Source: Bremia lactucae
Taxonomy: Eukaryota > Oomycota > Peronosporomycetes > Peronosporales > Peronosporaceae
Assembly (NCBI RefSeq): GCF_004359215.1
Contig: NC_090625.1
Span: 2,094,501 to 2,134,283, forward strand
Reading direction: 5' to 3'
Length of the DNA: 39,783 bases
Shown: one piece after another, positions 18,143 through 27,433 of the stretch
How positions within the stretch are numbered: the stretch's first letter is position 1
How the letters are laid out: the number at the start of each line of letters is the position of its first letter
The notes under the pieces: generated by a model
The model's input: the letters and a program-made list of their open reading frames with translations, nothing else
Told to the model about the DNA's origin: nothing
Databases searched by the model: none
Made by a program: the position numbers and the translations under genes

Positions 18143-20275
18143 ATGGATGCCGTGGAGACAGGTACCATTGGATATGACCCCATGGACCTTCTTCATGTCA
18201 TTCGTCAAGGCAAGTGCGAGTACTTTACGCGCTATCGGCTGCAAGAGACGCTAATGCTCATGGGTTGTCGACCCAAGGATGCCGTAATCGTGACGAAAGA
18301 GGCTCTACTCGCGTACGAGATGCACTTGGAAAGGGAAAACAGCAAAAACAATGACAATCAGCTCAGTATAAATCTCGACAATGACGACAATACTGCTGAG
18401 AGAAAGATCCAGAAATTGACGTCTCGTGTTGCTTTGCCGTGGCATGTACTCCATCAATGTATCTATTCCTCCTTGGCCCGACTCGATTATGTCAAACCAC
18501 ACCATCTTTTAGATTTTGAAATAGCAAAAGAAATCACGCAAAGAAGGCAGAGTTTTGCCGTGTTGTTAGGGGGGACCTCAGGCACAGGAAAATCAACCCT
18601 TGCATCGTTGCTAGCAGCACGATTGCGACTCACGACGGTCTTACCGACAGACTCAGTGCGTCATGTACTTCGGTCCTTCACGTCCAAGGAAGAAAACCCA
18701 TGCGCGTTTGTATCAACCTACCAAGCTGGCGACGCATTAACCCCCGCAATGATCGCTGCGATGCAAGGCGATCGAAAGGATCTGTCCGCAGCTCGATTGC
18801 ATCAAAAGATGGTGTTAAAAGGGTACAAAATGCAGTCGACTCTTGTGTTGGAGAAGCTCGATCGAGTTCTGACAATGTTTGAAGCACGGAAACAGTCGCT
18901 AGTGGTCGAAGGTGTCCATTTAAACACCAATGACTTGCTAACTCTCGTGAAAAAACATCCGACGTGTGTCCCATTTGTCATATACATTAGTAACGAGAAC
19001 AAACATCGTGAACGATTTGCCGTGCGAGCACGTCATATGACTATTGATCCTCAAGAGAACAAGTACATTAAACACTTTGGCAATATCCGGATCATTCAGC
19101 GTCATTTATGCAAACACGCCGATCGGTACTTGATTCCTAAAATTGACAATACGAACGTCGATCGTAGTATTGCGACGATTCAAAGCACTTTAGTCCGAGT
19201 GTTGCGGAAACTTGATCGTGGAGAAGAACTCGTGGATAACCAACTTGGCAAATTTGTGACGTTGTCTCGAGAGTATGAAAACTCGACCAAGAAAGCGTGG
19301 TCGAGCAAAGGCGTGCGGAAAGCGATGCGTCCGCTTTTGAAGCAAAGGGTTTCGAAACGACTATTGCTACGTCGGCTTTTAGCGGAACAAGCGACGAATT
19401 TATTAGGAGCTCGAGATCCACATCAAGGCGACGACTCGTCTAGCAGTGAAGAGGACGAAGACGATGCTAGTCGGGAAGCAGATGATGAACGAAATGCCGA
19501 CGAAGACGATGAAGATGAACAAACGACGATTGTTGGTAGTTTAGTCAGTGGCACAAACGCACAAGAGCTTTCGTCAACAGTCAATGGACCCACGTTGACC
19601 ACAGAACTGATTACTCCGACCCGAGTTGCTGCTCAAAAGCAATTGTTTATAGATGAAATCGAAGAGCATTCGACGAATACGAGTGACAAAGCAAAGCTCA
19701 TATCGCAGGCTGTTCGTCAAGCTGCCGTCTGGCGAGCTAGTCAACCGTTGAGTAAGTATACCGACTGGGATTCACACGTTCCACCCCCGAGTCCAGAAGT
19801 GACCTTTTCAGATGTTATGGAAACTCTTCCGGGATTCGCCGCAGTCGTGGAGAAGGGAAAACGATCGACTTGGAGCTTTGAAGAGCGACGGAAAACATGG
19901 ATGGCTCGAGGAAAACAGCCCGCTGACGCATTGAATGGCTTGGTAAATCAAGTGCGCAGTAGCACGACTCCACCTCCACTTGCGTCACGACAATTTAAAG
20001 CTTTTGCTGAAAGCCAGCGCGTGGAAGGAGAAGCTCAATTGCAATTGCAACGAACGCAACAGCAGCTACAGCAGCAACAAGTTTATCGAATGCATCACCA
20101 GCGACCACCAATTGGAAGACAAACGAAAGCGCTGGCGCGAAGAGCTCCGTCTCTGCAGCTTCAGGATAGTTCAAGCAGTTTAGAATTCGACTTCGATAGC
20201 GTCTCCATGACGGATGTGAATGAAGATGGCGACCACGTATCGCAAACGTCTTCTCCACTCGATGAGTGTACGTGA
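18143..20275 (+). CDS. LPA1/2-phosphoglycerate kinase-like P-loop protein
   Basis: 710-aa protein from ATG 18143. A frame reaching to 18101 would need a GTG start and is not used. It has a P-loop at about 142-151 (LLGGTSGTGKST) followed by LASLLAARL and TDSVRHVLRSF, the arrangement seen in archaeal 2-phosphoglycerate kinase and in plant LPA1 (low phytic acid) proteins. The N-terminal segment KCEYFTRYRLQETLMLMG resembles the ATP-cone-like region that precedes this kinase domain. V-V-E-G-V-H-L at about 255 fits a Walker-B-like strand. From about residue 430 the protein becomes low complexity: an acidic Ser/Asp/Glu block (SSSSEEDEDDASREADDE), then a Gln-rich coiled stretch near 640. By homology it may influence inositol phosphate or phosphoglycerate metabolism; its substrate is not established from sequence. 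Confidence 0.85.
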   Translation: MDAVETGTIGYDPMDLLHVIRQGKCEYFTRYRLQETLMLMGCRPKDAVIVTKEALLAYEMHLERENSKNNDNQLSINLDNDDNTAERKIQKLTSRVALPWHVLHQCIYSSLARLDYVKPHHLLDFEIAKEITQRRQSFAVLLGGTSGTGKSTLASLLAARLRLTTVLPTDSVRHVLRSFTSKEENPCAFVSTYQAGDALTPAMIAAMQGDRKDLSAARLHQKMVLKGYKMQSTLVLEKLDRVLTMFEARKQSLVVEGVHLNTNDLLTLVKKHPTCVPFVIYISNENKHRERFAVRARHMTIDPQENKYIKHFGNIRIIQRHLCKHADRYLIPKIDNTNVDRSIATIQSTLVRVLRKLDRGEELVDNQLGKFVTLSREYENSTKKAWSSKGVRKAMRPLLKQRVSKRLLLRRLLAEQATNLLGARDPHQGDDSSSSEEDEDDASREADDERNADEDDEDEQTTIVGSLVSGTNAQELSSTVNGPTLTTELITPTRVAAQKQLFIDEIEEHSTNTSDKAKLISQAVRQAAVWRASQPLSKYTDWDSHVPPPSPEVTFSDVMETLPGFAAVVEKGKRSTWSFEERRKTWMARGKQPADALNGLVNQVRSSTTPPPLASRQFKAFAESQRVEGEAQLQLQRTQQQLQQQQVYRMHHQRPPIGRQTKALARRAPSLQLQDSSSSLEFDFDSVSMTDVNEDGDHVSQTSSPLDECT

Positions 20276-20562
20276 TATGATGCGATGGTGTCTTTATATG
20301 CATTGATGAAAGGTTTATGTTTTTGGCTGCAGGCATCTCGCCATTCGAACACAGTTACGACGATACTGATAGCCATTTTGAGGTCAGCTCTCAGAGCTCG
20401 GTGGAGTGACGAACTCATGATTTATTTGAGTACAAATGGTCTTGTAACTTTCTGGCTTGGAGCTCTTGTGGGAAATAGAATGGATTCGCAGCGACATACT
20501 AGCATTCCCTTGAGACAATTGACCACACAAATAGGAACAAGAACAAAAGAGCGTAAATCACC
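20276..20562. other. 3' flank of the LPA1-like gene
   Basis: About 290 bp with no recognisable gene between the stop codon and the LTR3 element. It presumably contains the transcript's 3' untranslated region. Confidence 0.5.
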
Positions 20563-21048
20563 TGTAACGGGTGTTCCGTTACATAAATATTATTTCCTAC
20601 AAGAGGAAAATAAATATTACTTTTTTAAAGAGGATATACATAGAGAGAGGGGTACAAAATTATTAGCTTTATTAATTTTTGCGTGATAGTTCCAATATTA
20701 CCAAATTTGGTAATATTGACGCAATAAGACATCAGTTCTATTGATTGGTTGATTGAAGTTTAATTAACCCCGCCAATTGTTACAAGACGGTGCGTCCATT
20801 TATAGTTAGTTAATAGTAGATAGAAGATCGTTACGTTTGAACTTAATATATTAATACAATCTTACTTTTTCTCTATTCTAAAGCCTTAAATTTAAATTTA
20901 CCCCCTGGTAGCTAGGACTTCCTAGCTACTTAGAGCCTTCCTCTGCAAGTTGTGTACGTAAAGTAGTTTAGGCGTTCAACCTTCACTGTAATCAGTGTAG
21001 TTTTTGACTAATACTGTCATCAGTACTAGCAAAGGGTGCCCCGTTACA
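20563..21048 (+). repeat. Solo LTR, type LTR3 (486 bp)
   Basis: Begins TGTAACGGGTGTTCCGTTACA and ends GGTGCCCCGTTACA, with canonical TG...CA termini. No gag or pol is attached. Fragments of the same LTR occur at 4372-4513 (same orientation) and about 32950-33225 (reverse). Flanking bases (TCACC and ACAGC) do not form a clear target-site duplication, so the event is old or the ends are rearranged. Which superfamily the parent element belongs to cannot be told from the LTR. Confidence 0.75.
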
Positions 21049-21511
21049 ACAGCCGAAGGAAGTGTTTCTTTAATAATTAATGAATTAGTATTTAAAATTC
21101 GAAACTTTTTTTCAGTAACTATTTCAAATCTAACAAAACAATATGTTTTGGGAGCCATTTGTCCATAAAATCCATGAAAGTGCACCTTTCGGCTCTTGCC
21201 ACAGACTCCAAATCAAATTGTATCAATTTACCAGAACAGCGTCCGCACATACAAGGTGCCCCTCAATTCTCCATCCGACCCTCGTCCGACCTAGTGTTTG
21301 CCACACTATCGTTTTAGTTCAGTCGCCAACTCCTGACGACACCGCGGCTTGATTGTAACCCCGCCGTAGTGCGCCCGCGCCTCTTGATCTCTACGTCGTA
21401 AAAACGGGATATCGCACTTCTCTCGATTACTAACGGACTTGCATCGTATCCTGCCGTTTCGTGGCGTCGTTACCCTCAGCATAACCGTCATAATCTTCAT
21501 CGTCCGTAGCC
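21049..21511. other. 5' flank of the FYVE gene
   Basis: About 460 bp between the solo LTR and the ATG at 21512, which must contain the promoter. GCACTTC at 21413-21419 matches six of seven Inr positions about 95 bp before the start. No coding sequence was recognised here. Confidence 0.4.
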
Positions 21512-23770
21512 ATGGCGAGCAAGCGCCTGGATGCCGTCAAGTTGGCCAAAAGCTCGCGTTGGGAGGAACTTCGGCGTCTCGTGGATGCAGAGCCCGTTGT
21601 GGCACAGCAAGTGGACTCGTACGGTATGCTCCCACTGCATTGGGCGTGCACAGAGCCGCAGTCCATAGGCGAAGGGGTGTTACTTACCCTCCTTAAGGCC
21701 TTTCCAATGGGCGCACGCGCCCCCAATACAGCCGAGATGTTGCCACTACAGATCGCAATTAAAGCCCAAGCACGCATTGAATGGCTCCAGGCTCTATTAG
21801 CGTCATATCCCGATGCCGTGCTGAAAAAAGCGCCGACGGGGGAGAATGCCGTACAGCTTGCACGGAAAGCAGGCCTCTCTAGTCGCAGCATCAAGCTTCT
21901 GGAAGAAATGTACCACCACGTCTGCGCAAAAGATGGATTGCCAGACCAGCTTGCCTTAGAGAGTCAAGAAGCAAAGCATCAGCTTGAAAACTCTTCGTTC
22001 CAGCAGCAAGAAGAAGGCCAGCTACGACCGTCAGAACGGTTCCAAGCCATTGTCAGCGACCTCCCACTACCACAACATGAAAGTAGTGAGTTATCTAATC
22101 AACGTATGCGTCGACTAAGTAGCTCAGCGTCGCTCAAACTCCGTTCGTGCTCAGATAATGAATCCTACGCCCAGCAAATGAATGGAACGCAAGCTGTGGT
22201 CGGACCAAGTCCATGGTCCCCACGTCGAATTACCGAGAGTTCGCGCCCGCAGTCTTTTGTATCGCAACGCCAATCAATAACGTCAAGAAACACTGTCACG
22301 CTGCCTCCACGGTGGATGAATGCGCTTAGTTGTAGCATCTGTGCGCAAAAGTTTGGGACGTTTAAAAAACGCCATCACTGTCGCAATTGTGGTCAATCGA
22401 TCTGTCGAGATCACTCGGCTCGGGAACGTATGAAGCTTCCACACTATGGCTTGAATGATCGCCACCGTGTGTGCGTTGTATGTCATGATATGCTGCGCAA
22501 TGCTCATCGACAAGCACGACAGCAGCATTTATCGATGCAAGCAGCTCAGCGCGTGGGAATGTCGACTCGTGGTAGTCAAGTTCTTGGTCCGGAGATACGT
22601 CGATCGGACGAAGCTCAGCGGTCGCCATCAAACGCGCTTGGACGGCATTTATCGGCCCCAGCAAGTGCTCCAACGTTTACTGTCGGACCTTTTCGAAGAG
22701 GCACGGACGTTGCGATTAATGAACAAGTGGCGAGTTTACAGAAACAAGTGACAATGTTAATGGAGGAGAAACAACAAGCTGAAATACAGCTTCGGGTTCA
22801 AGCAGAAATGCTCAGTGGCCCTGATCGCCTTACAAACGGGTCCCGTGGGAGCAGTGCTAGTGGAGGAAGTACTGCTAGTGGTTTGCCGCTGCCTCGTGAT
22901 CGTCAAAACTCGCTTCCAATGCCCTCGGGGATGCCAAAATCGGGTCTTGTGGGTCCAGGAAGTAACTTTGGCCGGAACATGTATCGCCCTATGGGCCAGC
23001 AATTGCTTAGTCGAACCAAGAGCGCAGGTAGTTTTCGACCAACTCGAGAAGTTGATATTGATAGCCCAATGTTTGGGGAAGCGCAACTCCAGCTACTACA
23101 GCAGCAGTCGTCTCGATCGACTTCGATGGCAGGGAACCCCGCTCTCCAACGCACAACAAGGCTGCAAGACGCTTTGAATACGATTGCTGCTGTTGAATCG
23201 ACGTACGATGACATTGATGGATCGGACTCGGACTCGGATATTGATGGACGACATACGGATATTGGGGACTTACACGATGCTGAGGCGGAGTTTGAAGTCG
23301 ATGATGTTGTGCACGAGTATCTTGTTGATGCGGAAGTTTGTGAAGACGTTGTTGAGGACGACGAAGACGAAGAAGCGGAGGCGTTCAAGGCCACAGACGA
23401 AGACGTGCTTGACGAGATAGACCCTGATGTTCAAAGCGAGTGTGACTTTGGCAGCGATACGGTGCCAGAAGTGGATGTATTTGTGAATCTAGGACACGTG
23501 ATGATGGAGAAAGGAAGTGTGAGTGCAGCGGTGCAAGCCTTTACGCGTGCTGTGGAGATTCGACCTGATGATCCTGCCTTGCATTCGCTGCTTGGTCGTG
23601 CGTACTATGCGGATGAGAATTTGGAAGATGCTGTTGCGTCGATAGCAAAGTCATTGGACTTGGAGCCATCGGCCACGAATTCGACGCTACTTGGGAAAAT
23701 TCTTTTTGAAAAAGGCGATCATGAAAAAGCAATTGCAGCTTACCAACAATCATTGGACATGCAAAAGTAA
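21512..23770 (+). CDS. Ankyrin-FYVE-TPR protein
   Basis: 752-aa intronless protein. N-terminal ankyrin-like repeats (about 15-125), e.g. DSYGMLPLHWAC and NTAEMLPLQIAI. A FYVE zinc finger follows at about 268-328: CSIC, KKRHHCRNCG, CRDH and CVVC. FYVE domains usually have eight Cys; here the sixth ligand is His. The RHHCR core needed for phosphatidylinositol 3-phosphate binding is present, while the WxxD leader is only partly kept (WMNALS). The middle is Ser/Gln-rich with a short coiled coil (about 405-430). An acidic stretch (about 565-650) precedes two or three TPR repeats at the C-terminus (about 655-750), e.g. FVNLGHVMMEKGSVSAAVQA. Expected role: an endosomal adaptor recruiting partners through ankyrin and TPR repeats. 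Domains are well supported; the cellular role is inference. Confidence 0.9.
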   Translation: MASKRLDAVKLAKSSRWEELRRLVDAEPVVAQQVDSYGMLPLHWACTEPQSIGEGVLLTLLKAFPMGARAPNTAEMLPLQIAIKAQARIEWLQALLASYPDAVLKKAPTGENAVQLARKAGLSSRSIKLLEEMYHHVCAKDGLPDQLALESQEAKHQLENSSFQQQEEGQLRPSERFQAIVSDLPLPQHESSELSNQRMRRLSSSASLKLRSCSDNESYAQQMNGTQAVVGPSPWSPRRITESSRPQSFVSQRQSITSRNTVTLPPRWMNALSCSICAQKFGTFKKRHHCRNCGQSICRDHSARERMKLPHYGLNDRHRVCVVCHDMLRNAHRQARQQHLSMQAAQRVGMSTRGSQVLGPEIRRSDEAQRSPSNALGRHLSAPASAPTFTVGPFRRGTDVAINEQVASLQKQVTMLMEEKQQAEIQLRVQAEMLSGPDRLTNGSRGSSASGGSTASGLPLPRDRQNSLPMPSGMPKSGLVGPGSNFGRNMYRPMGQQLLSRTKSAGSFRPTREVDIDSPMFGEAQLQLLQQQSSRSTSMAGNPALQRTTRLQDALNTIAAVESTYDDIDGSDSDSDIDGRHTDIGDLHDAEAEFEVDDVVHEYLVDAEVCEDVVEDDEDEEAEAFKATDEDVLDEIDPDVQSECDFGSDTVPEVDVFVNLGHVMMEKGSVSAAVQAFTRAVEIRPDDPALHSLLGRAYYADENLEDAVASIAKSLDLEPSATNSTLLGKILFEKGDHEKAIAAYQQSLDMQK

Positions 23771-23921
23771 AAAAAAAGTGTCGTAGGTAGGTGGTCAAGC
23801 AGACGCAGTAGTTCGATAGTCCGACCGATAGATTATAATCTTGTAAAAGCTTGTTTTTAAATCGTCACGAACAGCGTCAATGAAGACGAGTATGTTCTTC
23901 TTGCTAGCCAGGAGCAAGAAA
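23771..23921. other. 3' flank of the FYVE gene up to the gap
   Basis: About 150 bp, AT-rich, beginning with an A-run directly after the stop codon. No feature other than the probable 3' untranslated region. Confidence 0.5.
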
Positions 23922-24021
23922 NNNNNNNNNNNNNNNNNNNNNNNNNNNNNNNNNNNNNNNNNNNNNNNNNNNNNNNNNNNNNNNNNNNNNNNNNNNNNNN
24001 NNNNNNNNNNNNNNNNNNNNN
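23922..24021. other. Assembly gap (100 N)
   Basis: Exactly 100 N. It hides the 5' LTR, gag and protease of the family-B element on its right, if they exist at this locus. Confidence 0.99.
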
Positions 24022-25100
24022 ATGTTCTTCAGAACAATATGGTGGGATGTACAATGTACAGTGCATTGGACTTAGTCGATGATTACTACCAATTGCTCAT
24101 GCGAGCTAGTGATATCCCGCTTATAGTGCTTAGCACCCCAAGCGTCATGTTATGGGAGTGGCTGGTTATGCCACAAGGGCTTTCCAACGCCCCGGCAACA
24201 TTTAATCGTCTAGTGACGCAATTGTTTCGCCCTCATCGAGGTTATGCACAGACTTATTTCGATAATTTTTTTGTCCATAGTCGTGCGGAGCAGGGTCGGT
24301 CGGATATGGAAAACCATTTAGACTATTTGCGAGCAGTGCTCGAGTGCATGCGCACAAACAAATTGTATGCCAACGCATCTTAATGCATTTTTGGCGCAGA
24401 CGAAATTCCTTTTTTAGGATGCTTCATTGGAAAGCGAGGCCTTAGAGCGGATCCCGCTAAGGTAAAAGCCATAGTAGATTGGCCGATTCCTAAAAACCAA
24501 AAGGATTTGCGTAAGTGGTTGGGTCTTGCCAATTATTTACACAAATATAGCAAAAATTACGCTGATATGGCTAGGCCATTATCTAATCTCCTTAAAAAGG
24601 ATACAGAATGGTGCTGGACTAGCACTAAAAATTATGCGTTTCGAGCAGTTAAGGATAGTCTTATCCATGCCCCGATTCTGGCACTGCCAAATTCAAATTG
24701 GCCTTTCAGTGTCGTCTGTGACGCATCAGATTTTGCTATTGGCAGTGCTCTGTTACAAACAGATGTCGATGGGCATGAACGTGTTATTGCGTTCGTGTCT
24801 AACCAGCTTAAAGCTGCGGATAAGAACTACACAGTTCATGACAAAGAGTTACCTGCTATGAAGTATGCTCTCGTCAAATTCAGAGTTCATCTGCTCGGTT
24901 CCAAGCCGTTTGTAATTTATACAGATCACGAGTCGTTACGCACGGCGACTAAGTCGCCCCATCTCCCACAGAGAATGGCCCGATGGTTGTCTTTTTTTGC
25001 GGAATACAACTTCGAGGTGAAGAGTATAAACGCGGCAAGCAAAATGCTTTGGCCGATGCGTTATCACGCAGGCCGGATTATGACGTTACATATGTAACGA
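24022..25100 (+). pseudogene. Copy B reverse transcriptase and RNase H (inactive)
   Basis: RT section with YSALDLVDDYYQLLMRASDI, LWEWLVMPQGLSNAPATFNR and the catalytic box reading YFDNFFVHSR. The second Asp of YxDD is Asn, which should abolish polymerase activity. After TAA at 24381 the frame continues through FLGCFIGKRGLRADPAKV and LRKWLGLANYLHKYSKNY into RNase H (VVCDASDFAIGSALLQTD, HDKELPAMKYALVKFRVHLL). A frameshift near 25018 separates RNase H from its usual end (GKQNALADALSRRPDYD). Confidence 0.9.
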
Positions 25101-26125
25101 CTATCTCGTCACCTATTCCTGAATTAATCCGTTCGACTTGCGCCAAAAATAAACAATGTGTAGCTCTGCTACCAGCCTTTAAGAACTCGGATTCGAGTAT
25201 TAAATTACCGGCACGTTTGCGTGCAAAGTTACATCGATTTTCTATCGATATCAACCTGTTGCTTTATTGCACAGACATCGCGGACCCTCCGCGTGTCGTT
25301 GTTCCTCATGATGAGGATTTAAGTAAGGGATCCTCTATGAGGCACACGATACTGTCCTCGGTGGTCATCTCGGTAGAAAAAAGACCTACGGCTCTATCAG
25401 CCCGAGTTATTGGTGGCCCAAACTTTTTAAATGGGTCAGCACATATGTTCGCACATGGGAAACGTGCCAACGGGTTAAACCCTCGGCACCTGCTACTGCG
25501 CCACTGGCGAGTCTTTCCGTCCACATAGTTCTTCGGGAGTCCATTAGTATTGATTTTGTATTCGGTCTACCAAAATATTCAGCCGGTAACTCCGTCATAG
25601 TGGTCTTTGTTGACCAATTGAGCAAAATGGCTCGCTTACCGGCCGTGCCGGATTTCATTGATGGGGAGGGTAGAGCTTAGATGTTTATCGATCGCGTGTT
25701 TCGACAACATGATTTGCCAGTGGCAATTGTCTCTGATCTGGATCTCCGCTTCACGGGTAAATTCTGGAAATCAATTTTCCGAGTGCTTGGCACTAGATTG
25801 GATATGTCCACTGCGGACGAGATGCAGACGGATGGTCAAACCCAACATGCCAATTGCATCATTGAAGACGTTTTACGCAGCGTGTGCTCAGACACCAAAG
25901 CGCTGGAGCTCAATGCTCCCAGTAGTGGAATTTGCGTTAAATAACGCTGTTCATGCCTCAACAGGCTATACTCCGTTTTATATAATCGGTCTTACCCACC
26001 CGCGCGTTTCACTAACGATACCATTGCGTGGTTCAGGGCTTGGTGGGGGAGAATTGGCCAATAGGCTTGCTGATATCAGCCTTGTTACCGTTCGGAAACA
26101 AGTAAGCGAGTTTCTCGCGACGTGA
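25101..26125 (+). pseudogene. Copy B integrase (inactive)
   Basis: DDE integrase. The zinc-binding region has G-G-H-L-G-R-E-K-T-Y followed by W-E-T-C-Q-R-V-K-P-S; the first Cys of CxxC is replaced by Trp-Glu context. The core has the first Asp in SIDFVFGLP, the second Asp in IVSDLDLRFTGKFW (about 25720-25760) and, 35 residues later, Gln in DGQTQHAN where the catalytic Glu belongs. Together with internal stops at about 25678 and frameshifts at about 25325 and 25900, this marks a dead gene. Confidence 0.87.
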
Positions 26126-26279
26126 TTTAGTGTCTTAAGACATGTAAGGGATACGATGGCTGATAGCCAAGACAAACAAAAAGAACAAGCGGGTGCCAAA
26201 TGCAGAAGCTGTATTAATTCTTTTATCATCAAATGCCTCCGCCAAAATTTCGGCTTCCTCCCGCGCTGCTTGATGCGCG

Positions 26280-26512
26280 GGGGAATCCTCCAGTTTCATG
26301 TGGAGAAACTTTTAATGCGACGTCGTTGTAAGGGTCAATACCAGAATTTGGTGAAGTGGCTAGGATACCTCTCTTCTGAAAGCTCTTGGGAGTTCGTGGT
26401 ACCTCTTCGGCAAGATTGCCCGTACGAAAATGACGTTTTGAGCGCCAAGCTCAGGGTTTACTCGCGTCTAACGACGCTTCCCACCACTAAACGTGGGATT
26501 AGGTGGATCTAA
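26280..26512 (+). pseudogene. Copy B integrase chromodomain
   Basis: Chromodomain at the end of pol: V-E-K-L-L-M-R-R-R, Q-Y-Q-N-L-V-K-W-L-G-Y and SSESSWEFVVPLRQDC match the usual strand-strand-WxxY/W-G-Y-x-x-x-x-S-W-E pattern. In chromoviruses this domain guides integration to particular chromatin. The frame ends at a stop at 26510-26512. The last 150 bp overlap the antisense ORF on the other strand. Confidence 0.8.
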
Positions 26513-27322
26513 AGCCTCAGTGCGGCTTCGATCCTTGGTTGTACGGTAATCCAAATCACTGAAATATCGGCTAGGCCTTTCTTCGTTTTGTGGCATAAAT
26601 GCCGAACGTAACTGGCCTTTGGCCTAAAGCTTAGCAAAGTCAAAGCGAAGCTTCCGTTCCAAACGAACATCACCTCTATCCGCAGACTCTTTGATATTCC
26701 AGATATCACGGAGTTTGCGGGCCCGGTGAACCCATTTCTCTAATAAGACTTCGTTTTCAGTTCTTGTTTCGTTTGGAAACAAAACGATCGAAATTTCGCT
26801 CATGGAGGCCCCACGGGCTTGATCACGTAAAACGCGTCAGATACTGGCTTCGCGTCATTACCTTCGGCGTAAGGTATTGCTTATGAAGAGCGTCGCGAGC
26901 AGCGATCTCCTCCAGCGACCTCGCCGGGTCACCCGAGATCCAGACGACCAAGCTATGACCCGCTAACTTCTTAAGACGCTCGTCCGCATTAAGCGGAGTG
27001 AATTTATATTTACTATGAGCTTTAGCTTTCGTTATCTCGGCAGCTCAACGACGAGCTCTTTCCTCTATGAAGATGATCTGCTCTTGCTCTCTATCGAGCG
27101 GATTCGTAATGATGTTGGACTCAGGGTCCAGTGTCCTGCTCAATGCAGTTAAGACATCAGCGGGAACGAATTCGGGGCCTGTCGACGTTCATCCGGAGGA
27201 GAAAGCGTGAGCGAACGCCGCTCTTTTTCCTCCTCCTCTGATTGAGTGTGACTTTCAAAGTTCACCGTTCCCTCATCGTCGAGGAAGGTGCTCAGAGTCT
27301 GTGACTCACGCTTGATTGTCAT
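26360..27322 (-). pseudogene. Antisense ORF of Gypsy family B (copy B)
   Basis: Open reading on the minus strand from ATG 27322-27320 to TAG 26362-26360, about 320 codons, opposite to pol and starting about 110 bp inside the 3' LTR. Segments: MTIKRESQTLSTFLDDEG and an acidic/basic run SEEEEKERRS; after a one-base shift, LDPESNIITNPLDREQEQII, ERLKKLAGHSLVVWISGDPA and LEEIAARDALHKQYLTPKVM. After another single-base insertion (about 26843) come MSEISIVLFPNETRTENEV, RKLRFDFAKL and PELGAQNVIFVRAILPKRYH. A few in-frame stops are present. The copy-G homologue (13322-12295) keeps the same amino acids through silent and conservative changes. Function unknown; not similar to gag or pol domains I know. 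Confidence 0.6.
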
Positions 27323-27433
27323 TTGACAAAGGAATGGAAAACACAACCAAACGGTTAGCTGTTTAGGTTCCAACCTCAAAGAGGAAATGAAGCGAATATT
27401 GTCACTCGGTGTCAACAGTCTGATGGAAGAGGG

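Noticed and set aside
20558..21053. Target-site duplication around the solo LTR3
   Set aside because: The flanking five bases (TCACC and ACAGC) do not match, so no duplication is claimed.
21430..21894. 154-codon minus-strand frame overlapping the FYVE gene start
   Set aside because: Antisense shadow of the ankyrin region; no start context or similarity.
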